Positions 28,589 to 37,504 of a stretch of DNA of 64,000 nt are shown here, piece by piece. The notes below the pieces were generated by a model. That model was given only the letters and a program-made list of their open reading frames with translations, was not told the DNA's origin and did not search any database. Numbering within the stretch: the stretch's first letter is position 1; every line of letters begins with the position of its first letter. This DNA comes from Bremerella sp. JC817 (GTDB lineage: Bacteria > Planctomycetota > Planctomycetia > Pirellulales > Pirellulaceae): assembly GCF_040718835.1 (NCBI RefSeq), contig NZ_JBFEFG010000264.1, positions 1 to 64,000 on the forward strand, given 5' to 3'. The position numbers and the translations under genes are program-made.

Positions 28589-29763
28589 TGAGCAAGCGTA
28601 TTTTGCTGGTGGATGACGAGCCGAACATCTTGAACGGATATCGACGTCATCTACGAAAGCTGTTCGATGTGGAGGTCGCCGAGAACGGCACCCAGGCCAT
28701 CGAGCGGCTCGAACAAGACGAAGCGTATGCCGTGGTGGTCTCGGACATGCAAATGCCGGACGTCAGTGGCGTTCAGGTGTTGGCCCATGCCGCCAAGCTG
28801 CACCCCGATACGGTCCGCATCATGCTGACCGGCAACGCCGATCAAAAGACGGCCGTGGTGGCCGTGAACGAAGGACGCATCTTCCGCTTCCTCAACAAGC
28901 CGTGCGAACCAGAAGTGCTGGCCAAAGCATTGGACGCCGGGCTGCGGCACTATCAACTGGTGCGAGCCGAGCACAACTTACTGTCGAAGACGCTCGGAGG
29001 AAGCGTCAGCCTGATGACCGAGGTCCTTTCGCTGGTCAATCCGACGGCGTTTGGAAGCTCGACCCGGATACGTAACCTGACACGCCAGATGTGCGCGAAG
29101 CTCTCCATCGCGAATGCCTGGGAGGTGGAGGTCGCCGCCATGCTCTCGAAGATTGGCTGCGTCTCTGTCCCCCAGGCAACGCTGGAGAGGTGGTATGCCG
29201 CGGAGAAACTAACCGACGATGAACAGAAAATGATCGACGCGCATCCGGAAGTGGGGGCCGGCTTGGTTCGCAAGATCCCGCGTCTACAAGGCGTGGCGAA
29301 GTTAATCGAGATGCAGAACGTGCGAATCGACCAGCCGAAGAAAGGGGAGGGGGGAGCCGTCGAAGAAGTGCCGATCGGTGCGAAGGTCTTGAAGGTGCTC
29401 GTCGATTACGACGCGCTGTTGTCGGCATCGTCGGTGGCCGATGCGATGGGCGTGATCTTGAATGATCGGAAAGCCTGGTACGAACCGACGATCACCAAGG
29501 CACTCAAAGAGATCGTGGGTGAAGGCTACGTGACTCGATCGTTGAAGATTCCGGAACTGAAGTTCGGAATGGTGTTCGAACAAGATGTGCAAACGGTCGA
29601 CGGCAGTATTCTGGTGACCAAAGGACAGTGGGTGAACGAGTCGATCATTCGCCGTCTGCAAAACTTCGAGCGATCGCAGGGCGTTCGGCAGCCGATTTCG
29701 GTTCGGGAGTACACGGATGACATTCCGGCCGAAGCTGCTGCCGAACCTGCGGTGGTGGGATAG
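28588..29763 (+). CDS. Response regulator with degenerate HD-GYP-like domain
   Basis: The 391-residue protein has a receiver (residues 1-125; Asp in VVSDMQMPD near residue 54, Lys in LNKPCE) and a C-terminal HD-GYP-like domain. At the position of the metal-binding HDIG it reads MLSKIGCVSVP, so the His-Asp pair is replaced by Ser-Lys, and no GYP motif is present, while later helices (MIDAHPEVGAGLV) remain family-like. It is therefore probably a non-catalytic c-di-GMP or protein-binding domain. AAGGAA at 28575-28580 serves the ATG at 28588, which overlaps the preceding stop. The acidic, Ala-rich C-terminus is likely flexible. Confidence 0.85.
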   Translation: MSKRILLVDDEPNILNGYRRHLRKLFDVEVAENGTQAIERLEQDEAYAVVVSDMQMPDVSGVQVLAHAAKLHPDTVRIMLTGNADQKTAVVAVNEGRIFRFLNKPCEPEVLAKALDAGLRHYQLVRAEHNLLSKTLGGSVSLMTEVLSLVNPTAFGSSTRIRNLTRQMCAKLSIANAWEVEVAAMLSKIGCVSVPQATLERWYAAEKLTDDEQKMIDAHPEVGAGLVRKIPRLQGVAKLIEMQNVRIDQPKKGEGGAVEEVPIGAKVLKVLVDYDALLSASSVADAMGVILNDRKAWYEPTITKALKEIVGEGYVTRSLKIPELKFGMVFEQDVQTVDGSILVTKGQWVNESIIRRLQNFERSQGVRQPISVREYTDDIPAEAAAEPAVVG

Positions 29764-29769
29764 CAGATG

Positions 29770-30864
29770 TTACTCGTCGATATCGAGTGGCAAAGCTAAT
29801 TGGCCGGCGGAAGAAGTGGCTTGTTCCAACTGCAGAAGTCGCTTCTTCCGCCATAGGCCACCGGCGTAGCCACAGAGGTGACCGTCGCTACGAACCACGC
29901 GATGGCACGGGACGACAATCGCCAGACGATTATCTCCGTTGGTGCGACCGACCGCACGGGAGGCGGTCGGTTTGCCAACCTTGACGGCAAGCTGCCGATA
30001 GCTGCGTGTCTCGCCGAAAGGGATCTCGCACAACTGTTGCCAGACGGCCGATTGAAACGGCGTGCCATCCATCCGCAGCGGCAAGTCGAACGTCTTTCGC
30101 TTGCCTTGAAAGTATTCTTCCAACTGCCGGGCCGTCTCGGCCAGCACCGGATGTGAGCCTGGCAAGATCGGCTGGGAAAAGAGCTTGCTGATCCGCTCGA
30201 ACTGCTTGGGAAGCATCTTGCGATCGACGAATTCCAACAAACACAGCCCGGCGTCGTTACCGGCAGCCAGCATCGGACCGAGCGGCGTCAGAATGCGCTC
30301 GACCAGGATGGGATCTTTGTGCTTGGCATCAGTCGGCGTGTGGCCGGTCCACTTCCGAAGGCTTTCGCGAAATCCACTGAGCGACTGAAAGCCATGATCG
30401 AGGGCAACCGACAATATATCGTCTCCTGACTGCAGCCCATCGACCGCCAGGCCAAGGCGCCGAGTTCGCAGGTACGCGTGAAACGTCATGCGGTAATGTT
30501 CCTGAAACCAACGCCGAACGCGAATCGGCGAGAGCCCAAGCGTTTGCAAGTCGGCATTCGTCCAGCGGCGACTTGGCTCCGATTCCATTTGCTCGAATAG
30601 CGGTGCCAGCCACACGGGAACGCTGCCAGCAAGCTCTAAGGGACGGCAGCGTTTGCAAGGTCGATAGCCAGCAGCCAGGGCTTCGTCGGTCGAAGCGAAG
30701 AACTCGACGTTCTCGCGGTTGGGTGTCTTCGCTTTGCAGCCAGGCCGGCAGAAGATGCCGGTCGTTTTCACAGCGACAATAAAGATCCCTTCCATCTCGA
30801 CGTCGCGGTCGACGATGGCCTGGTACATCTGTTCGGGGCTGGGCAATGTGGCGGTGGCGTTCAT
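29770..30864 (-). CDS. ada: Ada-type methyl-phosphotriester repair activator and O6-methylguanine methyltransferase
   Basis: The 364-residue protein has all three Ada parts: an N-terminal zinc domain with the four cysteines (FCRPGC then CKRC) that accepts methyl groups from phosphotriesters, an AraC-type helix-turn-helix region (about residues 95-180), and a C-terminal methyltransferase with PCHRVV containing the acceptor Cys. It repairs alkylated DNA and, when methylated, should activate its own promoter. It lies downstream of the lipoprotein gene on the same strand and converges with the response-regulator cluster (6-bp gap), with which no link is obvious. Confidence 0.93.
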   Translation of the reverse strand: MNATATLPSPEQMYQAIVDRDVEMEGIFIVAVKTTGIFCRPGCKAKTPNRENVEFFASTDEALAAGYRPCKRCRPLELAGSVPVWLAPLFEQMESEPSRRWTNADLQTLGLSPIRVRRWFQEHYRMTFHAYLRTRRLGLAVDGLQSGDDILSVALDHGFQSLSGFRESLRKWTGHTPTDAKHKDPILVERILTPLGPMLAAGNDAGLCLLEFVDRKMLPKQFERISKLFSQPILPGSHPVLAETARQLEEYFQGKRKTFDLPLRMDGTPFQSAVWQQLCEIPFGETRSYRQLAVKVGKPTASRAVGRTNGDNRLAIVVPCHRVVRSDGHLCGYAGGLWRKKRLLQLEQATSSAGQLALPLDIDE

Positions 30865-30928
30865 GGCTGTACTATACGAACGCCACCTTCAAGCCGGCGA
30901 CCGAAAAGAGAACAAACAATTCGGAATC

Positions 30929-31537
30929 TTAATTCAGGATGGTCCTGGTTTGAGCGACCAGTTCCGAAATCTTCTCGGGCGAGAGTTGAGGCGAGACGGC
31001 TTCGTTCACCTTCAGGCCATCGTTGTTCCACATCATGACCTGGACTTGGGTCGAAGGGGCAAGGCCATAGCCGGCCGGGCCTTCCGCACCATCAAAAATG
31101 GTGAGCGGCGTGTTCTCGATATGCTGCGAAATTTGCACGCGGTGGAGGTCTTCTTTCACGGCGTCTGATGGATCGCCGATCACGACCATGAACGCGGACA
31201 GCTTCTTGTCGGCGTTCTCGCTCACTTTCTGGTCGATCTGCTGGACCAGGCTCGTGACGGAATCGTTCACTTCGCGGGTGAAGATCACGACGGTCGGCTT
31301 GCCAGCATATTTGCAGCGATAGCAAAGGTGTTCGCCAGCGGCTGGTCCCGTGACATCTTCCACCTGAAAGGCACCGGGCTGTTCGCCAAGTTGCAGCGAA
31401 ACGACGCGCGAAGTGCGTGCATCGGACGCGATCCGATTTCCAGGGGTGCTATCCAGATCGGGCGTTTCGATTCTGGTGCAGCCAACCAAAGCGATCGTGC
31501 AGAACGACAGGGCGAACATGGAGAGAAGAGTTCGCAT
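30929..31537 (-). CDS. Thioredoxin-like-fold lipoprotein
   Basis: The 202-residue protein starts at ATG 31537, which has GGAGGT a few bases upstream; longer frames lack a site. It has a signal sequence and lipobox LVGC (about residue 20). The mature part contains LCYRCKYAGKPTVVIFTR, a CxxC followed by a thioredoxin-like beta strand, and an IGDPSD segment, consistent with a redox or peroxiredoxin-like fold held at the envelope. The CYRC dipeptide differs from thioredoxin's CGPC, and no partner is adjacent, so the substrate is unknown. The ada gene follows 64 bp downstream. Confidence 0.72.
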   Translation of the reverse strand: MRTLLSMFALSFCTIALVGCTRIETPDLDSTPGNRIASDARTSRVVSLQLGEQPGAFQVEDVTGPAAGEHLCYRCKYAGKPTVVIFTREVNDSVTSLVQQIDQKVSENADKKLSAFMVVIGDPSDAVKEDLHRVQISQHIENTPLTIFDGAEGPAGYGLAPSTQVQVMMWNNDGLKVNEAVSPQLSPEKISELVAQTRTILN

Positions 31538-31780
31538 GGGACACCTCCGAGTGGAAAACCGAGCATCAGCAAGATTAGGATCGATCCGTCCGGGAATCGA
31601 TCGGAAGGTGCCTGGCAGACGGATGCTGCTCTGGGCCAACTTCCATCTTTATTATATCTTTCCCACCACGCATGCCACGACTTAGACACCCGTGGCAGAA
31701 CTTTTCCGGGCTGATCGGCATAATCGGCAAATTTTTGAGCCCGTCCTGACGACACCTAAATTGATGACGCCTATCTTTTG

Positions 31781-31794
31781 GGGACGATCGTCCC
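31781..31794. promoter_or_regulatory. Perfect 14-bp palindrome, possible operator
   Basis: GGGACGATCGTCCC is fully self-complementary and sits 31 bp before the start of the GlsB-like gene, in the divergent region shared with the thioredoxin-like lipoprotein. It has no loop and no T-run, so an operator is more likely than a terminator. The regulator is unknown. Confidence 0.35.
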
Positions 31795-31825
31795 TGTTTA
31801 GCTAGCACGAGACGAGCAGACGGTT

Positions 31826-32224
31826 ATGGGTGAAGACGCTCTTCAGGTATCCCAGCAATTTGAAGTTTGGGCCAACTTGGTTTTGGCTTGGGTCGGGTTC
31901 GGTACGCTGACGGGGCTGTTTGCGAAAGCGATCATGCCTGGGCGCGACCCAGGCGGTCCGATTGCCACGCTGGCGATGGGAATTGGCGGCTCAGTGATTG
32001 GCTGCGGGATGGTGACGCTGCTGTTCGAGGGCTACCAGGTTTCGCCGATCAGCCCAATCGGGTTTGTTGTGGCGACCGGTGGTGCGTTCTTCATTCTGTT
32101 CTTCTATCGCCTGCTATCGGGCCAGGTGGTCGATGAGGCTCAACCGATGGCCCCGAAACGCATGCGGTTGTACAACACGCGCCGTCGCGCTTCGACGCGT
32201 AGTGCTCATCACGAAGACTATTAG
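31826..32224 (+). CDS. GlsB/YeaQ/YmgE-family small membrane protein
   Basis: The 132-residue protein has three hydrophobic segments (about residues 15-35, 48-68 and 74-97) with the Gly-rich pattern GTLTGLFAKAIMPGRDPGG typical of the transglycosylase-associated family, then a basic, Arg-rich cytoplasmic tail of about 30 residues. Members are stress-inducible inner-membrane proteins of unclear activity. It diverges from the lipoprotein gene and converges with glnB/glnK across the terminator at 32254-32286. Confidence 0.8.
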   Translation: MGEDALQVSQQFEVWANLVLAWVGFGTLTGLFAKAIMPGRDPGGPIATLAMGIGGSVIGCGMVTLLFEGYQVSPISPIGFVVATGGAFFILFFYRLLSGQVVDEAQPMAPKRMRLYNTRRRASTRSAHHEDY

Positions 32225-32253
32225 TCGTCCGAGCGATCTTTGTGAGCCGCGCA

Positions 32254-32286
32254 TAAAAAAAGCCGATCCAGATTTTGGATCGGCTT
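32254..32286 (-). terminator. Rho-independent terminator for the P-II gene
   Basis: AGCCGATCC (32261-32269) pairs with GGATCGGCT (32277-32285) around a 7-base loop. On the minus strand the stem is followed by seven T (complement of 32254-32260), which places it after the P-II gene. It may also stop plus-strand transcription from the GlsB-like gene. Confidence 0.85.
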
Positions 32287-32353
32287 TCGAGAGAGAGTGA
32301 GTGTCACTTCGTGCGCTGTGCCACGTCGGCTATCTCGAATCGAGGCGTTCGCC

Positions 32354-32752
<399 letters not shown>

Positions 32753-32848
32753 TTACGAATCTTACGAAGTGGAGCCATGCACCAAAACAAGGCGGAGAGC
32801 GAGTGCATGATGTGTCTACGGCCTAGTTGTCCGATGCCCCCGTTCGTT

Positions 32849-32865
32849 TGCAACCGTTATGCCAA
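32849..32865 (-). promoter_or_regulatory. Sigma-54 (RpoN) type -24/-12 promoter before P-II
   Basis: Read on the minus strand the site is TTGGCATAACGGTTGCA. The GG and GC doublets are exactly 12 bases apart and both half-sites match the TGGCAC/TTGC consensus closely. Transcription would start near 32838, giving a leader of about 145 bases before the P-II ATG. NtrC-type enhancer sites were not identified with confidence. Confidence 0.7.
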
Positions 32866-33053
32866 TTAACCGATTCGGGAGCAATCGCTTCTTGTAACCA
32901 TGTGAATAATCAGCGGTTACGTCAACTAACATTTTCGGAAAATGGGTTTCGCCTCATGCCTTCTGCGTGACAATTTGGCATTGAGAGGGGCACCTGCCTA
33001 AGATGGTGACAGGAAAAAGTTCGCGAGAATATCCTTTAGCGCAAAAAAATAGC

Positions 33054-33086
33054 CGAGGTTAAGGAGGCAAAACCTCCTCAACCTCG
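33054..33086 (-). terminator. Orphan strong terminator, minus strand
   Basis: CGAGGTTAAGGAGG (33054-33067) pairs with CCTCCTCAACCTCG (33073-33086), 13 of 14 pairs, with a 5-base loop. On the minus strand it is followed by a run of seven T. No convincing protein gene lies upstream on that strand, so it may end a non-coding RNA. Confidence 0.75.
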
Positions 33087-33420
33087 ACTACCGTTCGCGG
33101 CAGCCCCACTGCACGCGAACAACACCCCATCATGCTTCCACACTGTTCGGGTCAGGTCGTTTTGTTGTCGACCTTCTTTTGCTTGTTCGGTTGAGGAAAG
33201 CGAGGCGATCAAACTTGGCCCCACCTCTTACGACACTCCTTATCTCAGAAGTGCGGGGCAAGTCGAAGTATCGCAGTCGCAAGCTTCGGTTCTGGGCGTC
33301 ACGGTCCTTCGTGATGGGCCTCGAATCTACTCGCGATTCGCTTTCGCCACACATTAGATGCAAGGTGTGTGCCAATTCAGACACGGACCCAAAAAACGTG
33401 TCGAAATTGGCCTGTTTCCC
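33087..33420 (-). ncRNA. Candidate structured non-coding RNA upstream of orphan terminator
   Basis: The stretch lacks a believable protein gene but has hairpins just ahead of the terminator at 33054-33086. GTTCGCG...CGCGAAC at about 33093-33120, with inner GCAG/CTGC, forms a compact stem, and GCCAATT...AATTGGC at 33371-33412 brackets an imperfect 15-base pairing. The known signatures of RNase P RNA, tmRNA and SRP RNA were not found; 6S RNA could not be excluded. Boundaries and strand follow only from the terminator. Confidence 0.3.
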
Positions 33421-33762
33421 GGTATTCTTGCAGGAAACGCTGCGTACTTTTTTCAGACTGCCCCTAATCGGCCAGCTGATAACTGCCTAAAATGCACGCA
33501 GGTGCTGCCTCCTAAGGCAACGTGCCTCGCCGAACTTGCGGGAGACCGTGATTATGACGGCATTTTGCAGGCAGCTTTGCCTGCGGCTTCGTCGTTTTCT
33601 CGGCCGTTTATCTTGCCGTTCGAGACCGATTGCCCGTTGGCTGCATCGCAGTAGCGGGCACGATCGGCCACCGGCCGTTTTGCCAAGCGATTTTTTCGCC
33701 GACTATCCTTATTTCGGCGATCGATTTCCATGATTTTCCTTCTACCCCACTCGAGATTCGCA
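33421..33762. other. Non-coding stretch before the thioredoxin-fold gene
   Basis: About 340 bp with no supported ORF. It should hold the promoter of the gene at 33763. Clusters of GGCAG/CTGCC near 33565-33590 could form a local hairpin, but nothing more specific is visible. Confidence 0.4.
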
Positions 33763-34341
33763 ATGTCTTTGGATTGGTCCTCCTTGTATTCCTCTGGCTA
33801 CAGCTACAGTGACTTCCTGGCGAAGTACGGCAACGAAAATCAGCAGCAGCGCTGGGAGGCCAAACGTCGCACGCTTGAGCTCAACGAAGCACAGACGTCC
33901 TTGTTGGGGGGCTTTACCCGCAAGATGTATATGCTTTGCCTGGCAGGCGCCTGGTGTGGCGACTGCGTCGATCAGTGCCCGATGTTCGACCTGATTGAAC
34001 AAGCGTCGCCGAACATTGAAGTTCGCTACGTCGATCGCGACGAAGCCGACCCAGGCCTAAAGGAAGCAATCAAGGTTTGTGGCGGCAACCGCGTGCCAGT
34101 GGTGGTCTTCCTTAGCGAAGACTTCCAGGTCACCGGGATGTACGGCGATCGGACGCTGGCCCGTTATCGCCAGATGGTCGAGAAGCTGACCGGGGCGGCC
34201 TGTAGCACCGGCATTTCGCTCGGTGGCGACAAGATGGACACCTTCACCGGCGAGGTCCTGGCCGAGTGGATCGGGCAGTTCGAGCGAAACCAATGGATTT
34301 TGCGGACTTCGGCACGACTGCGTGAAAAGCACGGGGACTAG
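33763..34341 (+). CDS. Thioredoxin-family protein with WCGDC motif
   Basis: The 192-residue cytoplasmic protein starts at MSLDWSSLY (33763); a longer frame to 33730 adds residues without support. The active-site motif AWCGDCVDQCP near residue 65 and the following VDRDEADP and NRVPVVVFL (cis-Pro) segments mark a thioredoxin fold. The CGDC redox pair and an extra nearby Cys resemble the thioredoxin-like proteins common in planctomycetes and Bacteroidetes. It is 64 bp upstream of sufE on the same strand, so a role in thiol or Fe-S handling is possible. Confidence 0.8.
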   Translation: MSLDWSSLYSSGYSYSDFLAKYGNENQQQRWEAKRRTLELNEAQTSLLGGFTRKMYMLCLAGAWCGDCVDQCPMFDLIEQASPNIEVRYVDRDEADPGLKEAIKVCGGNRVPVVVFLSEDFQVTGMYGDRTLARYRQMVEKLTGAACSTGISLGGDKMDTFTGEVLAEWIGQFERNQWILRTSARLREKHGD

Positions 34342-34405
34342 AATAGAAACCGATCTACCGGGAAACTGAAGCGATCTGGCCTTTCCAACCAAGACGAGAA
34401 GTACG

Positions 34406-34840
34406 TTGAACGAACCTCCCTCCCTGACCGCTGAAGAACTGATCGATGACTTCGAGTTCCTCGATTCGAAAGAGGAACGCTTGAAGTTGATTATTGAACT
34501 AGGCCGCGAATTGCCGGATCTGCCGGAACCGCTGCGTCGCGAAGAGTTCAAGGTTCAAGGCTGTCAGAGTCAGGTCTGGCTCGTTCCTGAAATCTTCGAA
34601 GCGGAAGGGGCACCGAAGCGGATCGTCTTTCAGGCCGATAGCGATGCCCACATCGTCAAAGGATTGGTGGGCATCCTGGTGATGCTGCTTTCGGGAAAGA
34701 CTCCGCAAGAGATTCTCGACTTCGACCTGCGAGGTTTGTTCGATCAGTTGAAGCTCGAGAAGCATCTCGTTCCGGCACGCTCGAACGGACTGCATTCGAT
34801 GGTGCGGCGAATCAACGAGATCGCCGCCAGCGTTGCCTAG
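34406..34840 (+). CDS. sufE: SufE-family Fe-S cluster sulfur acceptor
   Basis: The 144-residue protein matches SufE: LIDDFEFLDSKEERLKLIIELG at the N-terminus, the sulfur-accepting Cys in KVQGCQSQVWL, and the later HIVKGLVGILVMLLSGKTP. It takes persulfide from a SufS-type cysteine desulfurase for Fe-S cluster assembly. The start codon is TTG at 34406 with GAGAAG upstream; no in-frame ATG offers an alternative. SufS and SufBCD are not in the window. It converges with the kinase gene at 34868. Confidence 0.93.
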   Translation: MNEPPSLTAEELIDDFEFLDSKEERLKLIIELGRELPDLPEPLRREEFKVQGCQSQVWLVPEIFEAEGAPKRIVFQADSDAHIVKGLVGILVMLLSGKTPQEILDFDLRGLFDQLKLEKHLVPARSNGLHSMVRRINEIAASVA

Positions 34841-34867
34841 CCCGGCACGCGCCTGTCAGAAACTGGT

Positions 34868-37282
34868 TTAGTTCTGATCGACCAGTTGCATCAGATCATT
34901 GGTGGGAATGTGCTGTTCCCACCAATCCTTGGCATCTTGCTGCGACCAAGGATATTCCGCCATGATTGCTTCGACGGCCTGCAGAACTTCGTCGGCCGAC
35001 TGAGGGCGATCGTTGGGATCTTTCGCCAGGCAGCGAGAGATCAAATCTTGCAGGGCATCTGGAATGACCCGGTCCGAGGCTTCGTGAATCGTGGGGATCG
35101 GTTTCGTGACGATCTGCACCAGTACTTCGACGGCGTTGTTCGAGTGGAAGATCGTTTGCCCGGTGAGCATGAAGTAGGCAGTCGCACCGAGGGCATAGAT
35201 GTCGACGCGAGGGTCGGCCTGGGTCGGGTTTTTGACCCGTTCCGGCGGAATGTACATCGGCGTGCCGCTGATCTCGGTGGTGGTGGTTACGGCGGTCGCG
35301 TTCGGATCGGCAGTCAGGTTTTTCACCAGGCCGAAGTCGAGCACCTTGGCAACGTCGAACTCGCCACCGACGCGGCAGAGCATGATGTTCAATGGCTTGA
35401 TGTCGCGATGGATCAGGCCATTGGTGTGGGCTTCGCGAAGCGAGGCGGCCACTTGCCGCATGACTGAAAGCACCCGGGCCACCGACTGCCAACCATATTG
35501 CCGGACCAGCACCTCGATCGTGATTCCATCGAGGTACTCCATCGCGTAGTAAAACACGTTGTCTGGCGTCTTGCCGTAGTCGTAGATCTCGACCGTGTTG
35601 GGGTGCTTCAAACGGCTGGAAAGCTGTACCTCGCGTTCAAAACGCTTGAGCAGCGCCGAATCGGTTTGCTCGGGACGCATCAGCTTGATGGCGGTCGGAC
35701 GCTTGAGCATCTGGTGTCGGGCGAGGTAGACCTGCCCCATGCCCCCTTCGCCTACTTTTCGGAGTAGTTGATAGGCACCGATCACGACGTTCTCGCCCAC
35801 GTTTCGCCGCATGTGCACCAGCGAAGTCGCCGCGTAATACGCGAGCCCTGCGAAGCCTGCGATCAAAAACAGCAGTCCGATCTGGGCGATCGAAATGTAG
35901 GTGAACGGTCGATACGCTTCCTGGGCTTCCGTTTCGTACGTGACGCCAAAGTTGTAGTCGTCGAGCCATTGCCAGGCACCAACGACATCGTGCCCGCGAT
36001 AGCCATCGTAAGGATCAAGCATGATCCCCGCGTTGATTCCTGCTTCATGCGAATTGAGGGCACTGGTAATCAACCGCGTGAAGCGTGGATGAGGCGAGCT
36101 TGGCGGAGCATTCGCCGCGTAAGGAGGTCGCAGGACCAAATTGGCTCGGGTCGGTTCGCCTTTCGGCAACATCCCTTTCTGCCAGAGATCGGCGGTGAAT
36201 CGACTTTCGGTCAGCATCTTGCCGTCGGCGTTAAATGCGTACGCTTCGCCTGTCTTGCCGGTGCGAGCTGTGGTCAGCGAATGGGTGAAGTTGCCGATCG
36301 AATAGTAGCCGAAGCAAATCACCGCAGCCGGGACACGATTCTCGTCATAGATCGGAGCATAAACCCACGCATAGGCCAGATTGGGCAGGCCGGCAGGAAG
36401 CGAGATCTCGTCGTCGGTGCGAGTCGGAGGAATGAAGCCTGGCTTGTTCGCAAACAGGTCGGCCACGATCTGCAGACGACGCGTCCCACGAAGCTTCTGA
36501 TTGATCGTTTCTGGGATCGAAGACGCGATGATCGTCCCCGTCGTATCGGCGACGATATAGACCGCTTCATCCTTCAGTACGGCGGGCTGTGGTACTTCGT
36601 CCGTGGCGCCGATTGGCGTGACGGGATCGTGCTCGGCGACGAAGTCCGTGATCTCGCGCTTGGTGTGCGAGAAGTTGGGAAAACGCTTGGCGAAGAAATC
36701 GAGCTCTTCCTGAACGTCGACCGTCGAATAGTCATCTTCGCGAGCGCGTTTCTTGCGGAGCATACTCAAGATCGCTACTTGAACGTCTTTATCGCGTGCG
36801 GCGACCGCTGCGCTCTCTTTGCGGGTTTCGATCCACATGGTCAACGCTTGCACGTCGGCCCCCAGCAATGCGTTGAATTCCTGTTCACGGATCTCGCACA
36901 GTTCGGTCCAGACAACGTAACGCGAACCAATTCCCAGCAGCACGATGAGCGTGACGAACGAGACGATCGCAATCGTCCGGTAGGCCCGCGAAGCCCAGAC
37001 GCGAACCAGAACGCTGGTGCCCGGCAAAAGGCGGCTATTGCCTTGCTTGGGATGAACGGAGTGCTGCGAAGGAGTGGCGCCGCCAGCGCCGTTGGAGGTG
37101 ATCTCGAGGCTTTGGGGGACCGGGGTCTTGGCTGGCCCACCGACGAGCAACTCTTCGACACGCTGGCGCAAGATCACGTCGGTGCCACAGGTATCGTCCA
37201 GGAAATCTTGACGAGCCTGCCCGCTCCGTCGACGTGCCTCGGCGGTAATCTTCTGAACGAGCTCTCGATCAGTCTTCGACAT
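34868..37282 (-). CDS. Receptor-type Ser/Thr protein kinase with extracytoplasmic Cache-like sensor
   Basis: The 804-residue protein reads: cytoplasmic N-terminal region (1-100), membrane helix (about 104-122), a large extracytoplasmic domain (about 125-455) with dCache-like features such as YIVADTTGTIIASS and TGKTGEAYAFNADGKM, a second helix (about 463-485), and a C-terminal kinase (about 503-770). The kinase has GEGGMGQVY, AIKLM (ATP Lys), HRDIKPLNIM and DFGLVK, so it should be active. Many bacterial kinases have the kinase first and the sensor last; here the order is reversed. Ligand unknown. Confidence 0.92.
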   Translation of the reverse strand: MSKTDRELVQKITAEARRRSGQARQDFLDDTCGTDVILRQRVEELLVGGPAKTPVPQSLEITSNGAGGATPSQHSVHPKQGNSRLLPGTSVLVRVWASRAYRTIAIVSFVTLIVLLGIGSRYVVWTELCEIREQEFNALLGADVQALTMWIETRKESAAVAARDKDVQVAILSMLRKKRAREDDYSTVDVQEELDFFAKRFPNFSHTKREITDFVAEHDPVTPIGATDEVPQPAVLKDEAVYIVADTTGTIIASSIPETINQKLRGTRRLQIVADLFANKPGFIPPTRTDDEISLPAGLPNLAYAWVYAPIYDENRVPAAVICFGYYSIGNFTHSLTTARTGKTGEAYAFNADGKMLTESRFTADLWQKGMLPKGEPTRANLVLRPPYAANAPPSSPHPRFTRLITSALNSHEAGINAGIMLDPYDGYRGHDVVGAWQWLDDYNFGVTYETEAQEAYRPFTYISIAQIGLLFLIAGFAGLAYYAATSLVHMRRNVGENVVIGAYQLLRKVGEGGMGQVYLARHQMLKRPTAIKLMRPEQTDSALLKRFEREVQLSSRLKHPNTVEIYDYGKTPDNVFYYAMEYLDGITIEVLVRQYGWQSVARVLSVMRQVAASLREAHTNGLIHRDIKPLNIMLCRVGGEFDVAKVLDFGLVKNLTADPNATAVTTTTEISGTPMYIPPERVKNPTQADPRVDIYALGATAYFMLTGQTIFHSNNAVEVLVQIVTKPIPTIHEASDRVIPDALQDLISRCLAKDPNDRPQSADEVLQAVEAIMAEYPWSQQDAKDWWEQHIPTNDLMQLVDQN

Positions 37283-37442
37283 GCTTCCAGAATACGATTC
37301 TAAGCGAAGTGGGATTCGTCCATCATCGTAATGGGAACCGATCCGATTGGTGAGGCTTTCGGGGGAAAAAAGAGGGCTCGAACCAAGAAATACGAGTTGA
37401 TTTTGGGGATGGTTTGCTGACGATGGGACCGTTCCACAAAAA

Positions 37443-37471
37443 AAGGCGGCATCCTATCAGGATGCCGCCTT
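37443..37471 (-). terminator. Rho-independent terminator of the aldose epimerase gene
   Basis: AAGGCGGCATCCT pairs with AGGATGCCGCCTT (13 bp, loop ATC), and on the minus strand a run of T follows. It lies 33 bp after the stop of the gene at 37505. Confidence 0.88.
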
Positions 37472-37504
37472 TGTGCTGATCAATGTCTGTTTCGACAACT
37501 GTCG

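Noticed and set aside
33190..33215. GAGGAAAG motif as a possible RNase P RNA core
   Set aside because: The following bases do not match the conserved region, and the partner conserved elements are missing.
33130..33384. 84-residue minus-strand ORF before the orphan terminator
   Set aside because: Basic, Arg/Ser-rich composition without a recognisable pattern or ribosome-binding site; it fits chance reading through a structured non-coding region better.
35768..37303. Long plus-strand ORF (511 codons) opposite the Ser/Thr kinase
   Set aside because: It is antisense to a gene with intact kinase and sensor motifs; its Arg-rich product is typical of shadow frames in G/C-rich DNA.
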